DNA from: an uncultured Oscillospiraceae bacterium
Lineage (GTDB): Bacteria; Bacillota; Clostridia; Oscillospirales; Ruminococcaceae
Reading direction: 5' to 3'
Assembly (NCBI GenBank): GCA_934526065.1
Contig: CAKSZX010000001.1
Coordinates: forward strand, 62,001-126,000
Length of the DNA stretch: 64,000 nucleotides
In this document: positions 7,682 to 14,537 of the stretch, one piece after another
Numbering within the stretch: the stretch's first letter is position 1
Layout: every line of letters starts with the position of its first letter
Program-made: the position numbers and the translations under genes
Notes under the pieces: generated by a model
What the model was told of the DNA's origin: nothing
Databases searched by the model: none
What the model saw: the letters and a program-made list of their open reading frames with translations, nothing else

Positions 7682-8251
7682 ATGGCGGTTTTGAAAAAAG
7701 GGGATAAATTCCCGAATTTTACGGTTGAAACGGAATCACAAAAAGGTCTTACCACCGATGAGATGGTAAAACAGGCTAAAAAGACGGTTTTCTGGGTACT
7801 GCGTTACATAGCTTGTACCACCTGCCGCTGGGATGTGCATCAGATAATGCTCAACTATACTAAATTTGTTGACAGAGACACACAGGTTTATGTTGTTATG
7901 CAGTCCGACCCGGCAAAGGTTCGCAGAGATTTGGAGGGCTACGATATGCCTTACCATATTATTTGTGATTATAATCAGGAAATATATAATTCTCTTGACA
8001 TTAAGCGGACTGCCACAAAAGAAGAAAGACAGCCTACCGATGAAGCCGACAAGGCAAAACTTGCGGCTAAAATGGAAAAGGTAAAGGCATCCGGATTTGT
8101 TCACGGAGATTACGAAGGCAACGAACAGCAGTTGCCGGCTATGTTTATAACAGATGACAGGGGCAATGTTTTGTATGCTCATTATGCTAAAAACAGCATA
8201 GATATGCCTACCGTGGACGAAACCTTGGCTATTATAGACAGCTTACGGTAA
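7682..8251 (+). CDS. Redoxin / peroxiredoxin-like protein, copy 2
   Basis: 189 residues, AAAGGAG before the ATG, 50 bases after copy 1. Opening KKGDKFPNFTVETES and active-site block RYIACTTCRWDVHQ place it in the same family; the CxxC is kept (CTTC). It carries an insertion with charged residues after the central fold (about residues 115-140, TATKEERQPTDEADKAKLAA) and the shared C-terminal block DYEGNEQQLPAMFI, then YAHYAKNSIDMPTVDE. The conserved GNEQQLP loop probably faces the active site. Same operon as copies 1 and 3 judging by short gaps and no terminator between them. Confidence 0.86.
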   Translation: MAVLKKGDKFPNFTVETESQKGLTTDEMVKQAKKTVFWVLRYIACTTCRWDVHQIMLNYTKFVDRDTQVYVVMQSDPAKVRRDLEGYDMPYHIICDYNQEIYNSLDIKRTATKEERQPTDEADKAKLAAKMEKVKASGFVHGDYEGNEQQLPAMFITDDRGNVLYAHYAKNSIDMPTVDETLAIIDSLR

Positions 8252-8312
8252 TTAAGATGAAACCGCATCGGAAGCGGTGAACCTTAAAATAAATTTTTAG
8301 GAGGAAACTCAA

Positions 8313-8876
8313 ATGGCAAAATTGGTAAAGGGCGATAAGTTCCCTGATTTCACAGTTGATACTCACATGAAGAAAGGTGTTAAGATTTCACAGATCGTTG
8401 ACGGCAAGCCGACAGCATTGCTTGTTATCCGTTATATCGGTTGCACAGTATGTCGTTACGATGTACACCAGATAGCAGTAAACTATCAGAAGTTTGTAGA
8501 TCGGGGCTTGAATGTTGCGGTAGTTATGCAGTCAACAGCAGAAAATGTAAACAAGGACCTTGCACGGACAAAGGAAACTTTGCCATACCCAATCGTATGT
8601 GACCCTGAGGAGAAGATTTACAAGGAATTGGAAATTCTTCCGGCAGAGTCAATGGAAGCTCTTGTAGGCGGCGACATGGCAGGCTTGCAGGCCAAGGGCG
8701 CACGGGCAGCACGGCGGGGCTATGTACACGGCGAGTATGAGGGTAACGAACAGCAGTTGCCTGCATTCTTCTTCCTTGCACCTGACCTTACAGTTAAGTA
8801 TGCACACTATGCAAAGAACATCGTTGATATTCCTAATGTTGACGGTATGCTTAAAATTGCAGAGGAAAACAAGTAA
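8313..8876 (+). CDS. Redoxin / peroxiredoxin-like protein, copy 3
   Basis: 187 residues behind AGGAGG at a good distance, 61 bases after copy 2. Active-site block RYIGCTVCRYDVHQ (CxxC kept), opening VKGDKFPDFTVDTHMKKG, and the shared ending EYEGNEQQLPAFFF, then YAHYAKNIVDIPNVDG. Codon choice differs slightly from the two upstream copies: it uses many ACA, GCA and CTT codons and few rare ones, the pattern seen here in highly expressed genes, so this copy may be the main product. It is followed by a strong terminator, closing the three-gene unit. Substrate and reductant are unknown; no dedicated reductase is in the cluster. Confidence 0.87.
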   Translation: MAKLVKGDKFPDFTVDTHMKKGVKISQIVDGKPTALLVIRYIGCTVCRYDVHQIAVNYQKFVDRGLNVAVVMQSTAENVNKDLARTKETLPYPIVCDPEEKIYKELEILPAESMEALVGGDMAGLQAKGARAARRGYVHGEYEGNEQQLPAFFFLAPDLTVKYAHYAKNIVDIPNVDGMLKIAEENK

Positions 8877-8903
8877 TCGACATTTTAATACAGAAATGTT
8901 AAA

Positions 8904-8931
8904 AACGCCCTTTAAAAGGGCGTTTTTTCCT
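8904..8931 (+). terminator. Intrinsic terminator after redoxin trio
   Basis: AACGCCCTTT paired with AAAGGGCGTT around a tiny loop, followed by a run of T (to about 8931). Ends the three-gene redoxin unit. Confidence 0.9.
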
Positions 8932-8994
8932 TTTATAAGGGTAAAATTTTATTTTTATAACTTTTTATAAACAGCGGGGCTAAAACCTCGCCAA

Positions 8995-9033
8995 TTTGTA
9001 TGTTTTACCAAAAATTTAAACAAAACATACAAA
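8995..9033. promoter_or_regulatory. Perfect 12-bp inverted repeat upstream of first M20 gene
   Basis: TTTGTATGTTTT (8995-9006) and AAAACATACAAA (9022-9033) are exact reverse complements with a 15-bp AT-rich spacer. The repeat ends 4 bases before the -35 of the promoter at 9037, the usual place for an activator or a looping repressor. Confidence 0.65.
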
Positions 9034-9036
9034 ATC

Positions 9037-9065
9037 TTGAAAAATTTTTTAGATAGTAATATAAT
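9037..9065 (+). promoter_or_regulatory. Sigma-A promoter of the M20 amidohydrolase genes
   Basis: TTGAAA (9037-9042), 17-bp spacer, TATAAT (9060-9065). Start codon of the first gene is 65 bases downstream. Confidence 0.75.
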
Positions 9066-9129
9066 GTTTCCACAAGGCGATTGAATTATTTGCGCTTTGA
9101 TTTAACAATCTATGAAGGAGGAAATAATT

Positions 9130-10305
9130 ATGAGAACAAATGAATTGGCACACGAAATAAGCCGGGAAACCATTGAATACAGAAGAGATATTCATCAGCA
9201 CCCGGAAGCAAGTATGCACGAATTCAGAACAACAGACAGAATCTGTGAAGAGCTGGACAAACTCGGCGTAAATTACAAAAGGATGGAGCCGACGGGGGTC
9301 GTGGCCGAGGTCAAAGGTACAAAAGCAGACAGCGACAAATTGATTGTTTTGCGTGGCGATATTGACGCATTGTCCATTGCCGAAAAAACAGATTTGCCTT
9401 TTAAATCGGTAAACGAAGGCTTTATGCATGCCTGTGGACACGATACCCATAACGCTATGCTGTTGGGTGCCGTTAAGGTCATTTTGAAAATGAGAGACGA
9501 ATTTGCCGGTACGGTTCGTTTCCTCTTCCAGCCCGGTGAAGAAACCTGTGAAGGTGCACCTGCAATGATTAAGCAGGGAGCTTTGGACGGTGCGGATTAC
9601 GCTTTCGGTATTCACATTTCTTCAACATTGCCATGCGGACACATTGCAGCCATGCCAGGTGCTTCACATGCTGCCACAGACCGTTACTGGATTACAATTA
9701 ACGGTAAGACATCCCACGGTGCAGACCCAAAGAACGGCATTGACGCCGCAGTTGCAGGTGCAGCCACGGTTATGGCATTGCAGACATTGGTTTCAAGAGA
9801 ATATGACCCTGCCGATCCACTTGTTGTAACGGTTGGTCAAATTCACTCGGGTTCAAGATTCAATATTATCCCAGGCAAGTGCGAAATTGAAGGTACAGTA
9901 AGAACATATTCCCGTGAAATTCACGACGAAATTCAGGATACTCTCACAAGAGTTGCCAAAAATACGGCCGCTGCATTCAGATGCACAGCAGATGTTAAGT
10001 ATGACAAAATTGCCGAAGTAAACTACAACAATGAAGAGGCTTACGCCCTTGGCGTTAAGTCCGCCGAAAAAGTTGCTCCGGGCAAGGTTGAAATGGGCAC
10101 ACCTACAATGGGCGGTGAGGATTTCTCGTTCTACACTTCACACACAAAGTGCGCATTCTTCTCACTTGGCGCACGCTGGCCGGATGAATCAAAGGTATTT
10201 TCACAGCATCATGAAAGCGTATTGTTTGATGAATCCGCATTGGAGACAGGCGTTGCACTCTATGCACAGCTTGCCATTGATTCTTTGGAAGAATTGAATA
10301 AGTAA
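9130..10305 (+). CDS. M20 family amidohydrolase (hippurate hydrolase-like), copy 1
   Basis: 391 residues. ATG 9130 is chosen because AAGGAGG lies at 9115-9121; the upstream in-frame ATG at 9112 overlaps that site. Belongs to M20D (amidohydrolase, IAA-amino acid hydrolase/hippuricase) enzymes that hydrolyse N-acyl amino acids. Metal ligands are in MHACGHDTHNAML, QPGEETCEG and the late HHESVLFDE; the dimerisation lid contains SHGADPKNGIDAA. Opening EYRRDIHQHPEASM is the standard N-terminal signature. It has two tandem paralogues at 10453 and 11972; this copy is the most diverged of the three. Natural substrate is unknown; cytosolic, with two metal ions expected. Confidence 0.93.
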   Translation: MRTNELAHEISRETIEYRRDIHQHPEASMHEFRTTDRICEELDKLGVNYKRMEPTGVVAEVKGTKADSDKLIVLRGDIDALSIAEKTDLPFKSVNEGFMHACGHDTHNAMLLGAVKVILKMRDEFAGTVRFLFQPGEETCEGAPAMIKQGALDGADYAFGIHISSTLPCGHIAAMPGASHAATDRYWITINGKTSHGADPKNGIDAAVAGAATVMALQTLVSREYDPADPLVVTVGQIHSGSRFNIIPGKCEIEGTVRTYSREIHDEIQDTLTRVAKNTAAAFRCTADVKYDKIAEVNYNNEEAYALGVKSAEKVAPGKVEMGTPTMGGEDFSFYTSHTKCAFFSLGARWPDESKVFSQHHESVLFDESALETGVALYAQLAIDSLEELNK

Positions 10306-10327
10306 TTGCACAAAAGTTGATAATCGG

Positions 10328-10416
10328 CGGTGGGGCAATACCCACCGACCGTTTAACAACATCGACAAAGATTTCCCGTCTGCCGGTAACAGTCGGGGTA
10401 AAAATCCTCGGTCGAT
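10328..10416 (+). promoter_or_regulatory. Structured spacer between M20 copies 1 and 2
   Basis: Hairpin CGGTGGG (10328-10334)/CCCACCG (10341-10347), then a longer imperfect hairpin: ATCGAC (10361-10366) with GTCGAT (10411-10416), GATTT with AAATC inside, and CCCG/CGGG at the tip. CGACCG (10346-10351) could instead pair with CGGTCG (10409-10414), so two folds compete. No T tract follows, so not a simple terminator. Known riboswitch class not recognised. Confidence 0.45.
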
Positions 10417-10452
10417 GGTATAAATCAAATTTTAATATGAGAGGTTTTAGTA

Positions 10453-11634
10453 ATGAAAACAAACGAATTGGCTCATGCCATAGCTCAGGAAACTATAGAT
10501 TACAGAAGAGATATCCACCGTCATCCGGAACCGTCTATGGAAGAATTCCGCACAACAGACAGAATTTGCGAAGAACTTGACAAGTTGGGTGTAAGCTATA
10601 AGAGAATGAAGCCTACCGGCGTTATTGCGGAAATTAAAGGCACAAAGGGCGAAAGCGACAAGATTGTTATGATCCGTGGTGATATTGATGCATTGTCCAT
10701 TGCCGAAAAAACAGATTTGCCTTTTAAATCCGTAAACGAAGGCTTTATGCACGCCTGCGGTCACGATACCCACAACGCCATGTTGCTTGGTGCCGTTAAG
10801 GTTATCAACCGGATGAAAGACGAATTTGCCGGAACTGTAAGATTTGTATTTCAGCCTGGTGAGGAAGTTGCTCTGGGCGCAAAGGCAATGCTTGACCAAG
10901 GTTGCATGGACGGCGTAGGTTACGCATTCGGCGTTCACATTTCGCCAACTTTGCCCTGCGGTTCTGTCTCCGGTATGGCCGGCTCTTCTTATGCCGCAAC
11001 CGACTGGTTTAAGATTAAAATAAAAGGTAAAACAGCTCACGGCGCAGACCCGAAAAACGGCATTGACGCAGCAGTTGCAGGTTCGGCTGTTGTTATGGCA
11101 TTGCAGACAATGGTTTCAAGAGAATTTGACCCTGCGGACCCGGTTGTTGTAACTGTGGGTTCAATTCACTCCGGCTCAAGATTTAACATTATCCCGGGTG
11201 AATGCAACATTGAGGGCACTTGCAGAATGTACTCACCGGAGATTCACAAGGATATAGATAAGGTTATGAAGAGAATTGTTGAAAACACAGCCGCCGCTTA
11301 CAGATGTACGGCAGAGGTTGAATACAACAAACTTCTTGAAGCCTGCGCAAATAACGAAGAAGCCTTTGAACTTGGCAAGGCCTCTGCCGAAAAGGTAGCC
11401 CCGGGAAAATTTATCCCAGGCACACCTACAATGGGCGGCGAGGACTTCGGCTGGTACACAACAACCGACGCAAAATGCGCATTCTTCTCACTGGGCGCAC
11501 GCTGGCCGGATGAATCAAAGATTTGTTCATTGCATCACGAAAGCGTTTTGTTTGACGAGTCCGCTTTGGAAACAGGTGTGGCATTTTACGCACAGGTTGC
11601 CATTGATGCTTTGGACAAGATGAACAAAGAATAA
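10453..11634 (+). CDS. M20 family amidohydrolase, copy 2
   Basis: 393 residues, ATG 10453 with AGAGG about 10 bases upstream. Same M20D architecture as its neighbours: YRRDIHRHPEPSMEEFRTTD opening, MHACGHDTHNAML and QPGEEVALG metal motifs, AHGADPKNGIDAAVAG in the lid domain, HHESVLFDE near the end. Over residues ~200-250 its DNA (around 11035-11200) is almost identical to that of copy 3 (around 12549-12715), far closer than the flanking parts, which suggests gene conversion or recent duplication. Catalyses hydrolysis of N-acyl or aromatic acyl amino acids by family; the real substrate is not known. A terminator follows. Confidence 0.93.
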   Translation: MKTNELAHAIAQETIDYRRDIHRHPEPSMEEFRTTDRICEELDKLGVSYKRMKPTGVIAEIKGTKGESDKIVMIRGDIDALSIAEKTDLPFKSVNEGFMHACGHDTHNAMLLGAVKVINRMKDEFAGTVRFVFQPGEEVALGAKAMLDQGCMDGVGYAFGVHISPTLPCGSVSGMAGSSYAATDWFKIKIKGKTAHGADPKNGIDAAVAGSAVVMALQTMVSREFDPADPVVVTVGSIHSGSRFNIIPGECNIEGTCRMYSPEIHKDIDKVMKRIVENTAAAYRCTAEVEYNKLLEACANNEEAFELGKASAEKVAPGKFIPGTPTMGGEDFGWYTTTDAKCAFFSLGARWPDESKICSLHHESVLFDESALETGVAFYAQVAIDALDKMNKE

Positions 11635-11654
11635 AATTAAATAAAAATACGATA

Positions 11655-11690
11655 AACGGCAGATGACAAAGATCGTCTGCCGTTTTGATT
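11655..11690 (+). terminator. Terminator after M20 copy 2
   Basis: Perfect 9-bp stem AACGGCAGA (11655-11663)/TCTGCCGTT (11676-11684) with the T-rich tail TTGATTTT. It separates copy 3, which has its own regulatory region. Confidence 0.85.
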
Positions 11691-11761
11691 TTCTGTTGAA
11701 ATTTGCCTGTTTTAAAGGAAAAACTGAACTATTTGTAAATACACGGGAACTTTTAGAGAGA

Positions 11762-11784
11762 TTTGTCAATTATAAATAGACAAA
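11762..11784. promoter_or_regulatory. TTTGTC-N11-GACAAA inverted repeat, site 1 (M20 copy 3)
   Basis: TTTGTC, 11 AT-rich bases (AATTATAAATA), GACAAA. Exactly the same 23 bases occur at 14309-14331 upstream of pepD. Likely the binding site of a dimeric regulator. The surrounding spacer 11635-11971 (337 bases) otherwise holds the terminator, site 2 and the promoter. Confidence 0.6.
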
Positions 11785-11842
11785 TTTGTGAATGAGGCAA
11801 GATTTCTCCGAGGTTTTAATAAAATTTCCGATAATTGGTTTG

Positions 11843-11865
11843 TTTGTCTATTACAAGTTGACAAT
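11843..11865. promoter_or_regulatory. TTTGTC-N11-GACAA site 2 overlapping a -35
   Basis: TTTGTC (11843-11848), 11 bases, GACAA (11860-11864). The right half forms part of TTGACA (11858-11863), a good -35; a -10 candidate TAGTGT sits 16 bases on (11880-11885). Occupancy here would block RNA polymerase. Confidence 0.5.
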
Positions 11866-11971
11866 ATAAAGAAAAAACATAGTGTAAATAGAAGTCTGAA
11901 AAATTGAAAAAATGATTTTAGGGTACTATAATCCAATACGTAAATTAAAAAACAGATTGAGGTATTTAGTT

Positions 11972-13156
11972 ATGAGAACAAATGAACTGGCACATGCCAT
12001 ATCAGAAGAAACCATAGAGTACAGAAGAGATATTCACCGGCATCCGGAACCATCCATGGAAGAATTCCGCACAACGGACAGAATTTGCGAAGAACTTGAC
12101 AAGTTGGGTGTAAGCTATAAGAGAATGAAACCTACCGGCGTTGTTGCCGAGATAAAAGGCACAAAGGGCGAAAGCGACAAAATTGTTATGATTCGTGGGG
12201 ATATTGACGCTCTTTCAATTCGGGAAAAGACAGATTTGCCTTTTAAATCCGTAAACGAAGGCTATATGCACGCCTGTGGTCACGATACCCACAACGCCAT
12301 GTTGCTTGGTGCCGTTAAAGTTATAAATCAGATGAGAGACGAATTTGCCGGAACTGTAAGATTTGTGTTCCAGCCTGCGGAGGAAATCGGCCGTGGAGCT
12401 ATGGCAATGTTTGAACAAGGCTGTATGAACGGGGTTGATTACGCATTCGGTATTCACATTTCTTCAACTCTTCCCTGCGGTTATGTTGCCGGTATGATAG
12501 GTTCGTCCCATGCGGCAGCCGACTGGTTCAAAATTAACATCAAGGGCAAAACGGCTCACGGCGCAGACCCGAAAAACGGCATTGACGCAGCAGTTGCAGG
12601 CTCGGCTGTTGTTATGGCATTGCAGACAATGGTTTCAAGAGAATTTGACCCTGCGGACCCGGTTGTTGTAACTGTGGGTTCAATTCATTCCGGTTCAAGA
12701 TTTAATATTATCCCGGGCGAGTGCAAAATCGAGGGTACTTGCAGAATGTATTCTCCTGAAATTCACGATAACATCGAAAATGTTATGAGAAGAATTGTTG
12801 AAAACACAGCCGCCGCTTACAGATGCACTGCAGAACTTGAATATAACAAACTTGTTGAGGCAAATGTAAATAATGAGGACGCATTTAACATAGGCAAAGG
12901 CGCAATCGAAAAAGTTGCCCCGGGCAAGTTTATTCAGGGCGAGCCTACAATGGGTGCAGAGGACTTTGGCTGGTACACAACAAAGGGTGCAAAATGCGCA
13001 TTCTTCTCACTGGGCGCTCGCTGGCCGGACGAATCCAAGATTTATTCAATGCACCACGAAAGCGTTTTGTTTGACGAATCCGCTTTGGAAACAGGCGTTG
13101 CGCTTTATGCTCAGGTTGCAATCGACGCTTTGGATAAAATGAACAGCGAAAAATAA
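11972..13156 (+). CDS. M20 family amidohydrolase, copy 3
   Basis: 394 residues. The open frame runs from 11912, but ATG 11972 aligns with the starts of the other two copies (MRTNELAHAI) and has GAGG at 11959-11962. M20D signatures are complete: MHACGHDTHNAML, QPAEEIGRG (Ala where copies 1 and 2 have Gly), AHGADPKNGIDAA, MHHESVLFDE. Closest to copy 2. Unlike copy 2 it has its own promoter region with two TTTGTC-N11-GACAA sites, so the copies are probably expressed under different conditions. Expected activity is release of an amino acid from an N-acyl conjugate; substrate unknown. Confidence 0.93.
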   Translation: MRTNELAHAISEETIEYRRDIHRHPEPSMEEFRTTDRICEELDKLGVSYKRMKPTGVVAEIKGTKGESDKIVMIRGDIDALSIREKTDLPFKSVNEGYMHACGHDTHNAMLLGAVKVINQMRDEFAGTVRFVFQPAEEIGRGAMAMFEQGCMNGVDYAFGIHISSTLPCGYVAGMIGSSHAAADWFKINIKGKTAHGADPKNGIDAAVAGSAVVMALQTMVSREFDPADPVVVTVGSIHSGSRFNIIPGECKIEGTCRMYSPEIHDNIENVMRRIVENTAAAYRCTAELEYNKLVEANVNNEDAFNIGKGAIEKVAPGKFIQGEPTMGAEDFGWYTTKGAKCAFFSLGARWPDESKIYSMHHESVLFDESALETGVALYAQVAIDALDKMNSEK

Positions 13157-13193
13157 TAAGATACTTTTTGTCAAAATGTTTTACTCCATAAAA

Positions 13194-13222
13194 ATTCCCG
13201 GCAGGTTTTACCTGCCGGGAAT
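13194..13222. terminator. Bidirectional terminator between convergent genes
   Basis: Perfect 13-bp stem ATTCCCGGCAGGT (13194-13206)/ACCTGCCGGGAAT (13210-13222) with a 3-base loop, A-rich before and T-rich after, serving M20 copy 3 and the convergent DUF362 gene. Confidence 0.92.
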
Positions 13223-13259
13223 AATTTTGTAAGCTTTTTTTAAAACTTAAATCAATCGG

Positions 13260-14132
13260 TTATTCAACTTCAATAAGTTCGTACTCTCTGTTGCCGAGAC
13301 CCAGTTCTGCGGCGGCTTCGATTGTGTGTACGCCGTGGCGGCTTTCTATTCTCTCAATAAGATGAGCCTGTCCCGGGTCGTCTGTTGCGGCGTAAACCAA
13401 ATCAAGACATGCTTGATCTACCGCAACCGGGTCTGTGGAAACCAAAATGCCTATATCCTTCATACAAGGGGGTTCGGCGACGGCGGAACAGTCACAGTCA
13501 ACGGAAAGGTTTTTCATAACATTTATAAAGGCCATATTACCGCCGAAGTAGTCGATAACGCTTCCTGCGGCGTCTGCCATTGATTCCAGGAATGTGTCAT
13601 GATCTCCCGTCCAAATTTTTGAAGGATCGCCGGAGCCGTGAATATACGCCTTGCCGTAAGATGATGCAACACCGATTGAAAGCTGTTTCAAAGCGCCGCC
13701 GTAACCGCCCATGGCGTGGCCTTTAAAGTGGCTTAAAACAAGCATACTGTCGTACTTTGCAAGGTCTTTGCCCACATAGTTTTTGTCAATGATTTTGTGC
13801 TTTTTAATGTCAAGCACCATATCCGGGCCTTCCGCATCCAAAAGGTCAACAGGGTAAACATCAAGCCATCTGTGGTGCTTTAACAGCTTCAAGTGCTTTT
13901 CGGTTGTGTTTCTTGCACCCTCGTAAGCGGTGTTGCACTCAACTATTGTACCGCCGACTTCGTCTATAAGAGGCTTCCAAAATTCCGGGCCTAAAAAGTT
14001 TTGGTTGCCCTGTTCACCGCTGTGTACTTTAAGTGCCAGCTTGCCGGGCAATTCTTTGCCCAATTTTTTGTACATTTCAAGCACCTTTTCCGGGCTTATG
14101 GTTTTGCAAAAATATACTGTGGATTTGCTCAT
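13260..14132 (-). CDS. DUF362 domain-containing protein
   Basis: 290 residues on the minus strand. ATG 14132 is chosen because AAAGGAG precedes it; the frame stays open to 14156 without another site. DUF362 proteins are found in many anaerobes, sometimes fused to ferredoxin domains; this one has no ferredoxin domain but keeps a Cys group (DCDCSAVAEPPC) that may bind a cluster. Recognisable family blocks are LALKVHSGEQGNQNFLGPEF near the N-terminus, VLSHFKGHAMGGYGGALKQL in the middle, and VSTDPVAVDQACLDLVY near the end. Function is not established for the family; a redox role is commonly guessed. It lies inside the peptidase/amidohydrolase block but on the opposite strand and ends at a bidirectional terminator. 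Confidence 0.9.
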   Translation of the reverse strand: MSKSTVYFCKTISPEKVLEMYKKLGKELPGKLALKVHSGEQGNQNFLGPEFWKPLIDEVGGTIVECNTAYEGARNTTEKHLKLLKHHRWLDVYPVDLLDAEGPDMVLDIKKHKIIDKNYVGKDLAKYDSMLVLSHFKGHAMGGYGGALKQLSIGVASSYGKAYIHGSGDPSKIWTGDHDTFLESMADAAGSVIDYFGGNMAFINVMKNLSVDCDCSAVAEPPCMKDIGILVSTDPVAVDQACLDLVYAATDDPGQAHLIERIESRHGVHTIEAAAELGLGNREYELIEVE

Positions 14133-14308
14133 TGTTTTTCTCCTTTCAGAAAACATCGTTTTATTTTGATATTATTTTACCATTTAGTGACTTGCTTTTT
14201 CAAGGAGTTTCGGCAAAATTTTACATAAAAATCTTATAAAATAAGGGCAAAGTCGCAATTTTCATAATATGTTTATGATGTAGAAACATGGAAATAAAAA
14301 ACTCTTTA

Positions 14309-14331
14309 TTTGTCAATTATAAATAGACAAA
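14309..14331. promoter_or_regulatory. TTTGTC-N11-GACAAA inverted repeat upstream of pepD
   Basis: Identical over 23 bases to 11762-11784. A second, imperfect copy begins at 14372 (TTTGTCTATCACAAG, then GTCAA at 14393), matching the second site of the M20 copy 3 region. The spacer 14133-14537 (405 bases) holds these sites, the pepD promoter and no ORF. Confidence 0.6.
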
Positions 14332-14450
14332 AATGTGAATTTTAAGGTGTTTTTGATTTTAAAAACTAAAATTTGTCTATCACAAGCGGAATGTCAATTT
14401 TAAATTTACAAATTCTTAAATAAGTATATTAAAAATAGAAAACACAAAAA

Positions 14451-14479
14451 TTGCCAAAAGCTTTTTTAAAGGCTATAAT
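14451..14479 (+). promoter_or_regulatory. Sigma-A promoter of pepD
   Basis: TTGCCA (14451-14456), 17-bp spacer, TATAAT (14474-14479), 59 bases before the start codon. Confidence 0.75.
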
Positions 14480-14537
14480 CTGTTACATAATTTACAAACA
14501 AATAAATTTTCAGTATATATTTTAAGGAGATTTTAGT

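Noticed and set aside
10447..11040. 197-codon minus-strand frame antisense to M20 copy 2
   Set aside because: Shadow frame; similar ones occur antisense to copies 1 and 3, as expected from the shared plus-strand sequence.
11762..11865. TTTGTC-N11-GACAAA sites as LysR boxes for the regulator at 18769
   Set aside because: At the symmetric position the bases are C-N11-G rather than T-N11-A, and the LysR gene is 7 kb away in another unit. The link is not supported.
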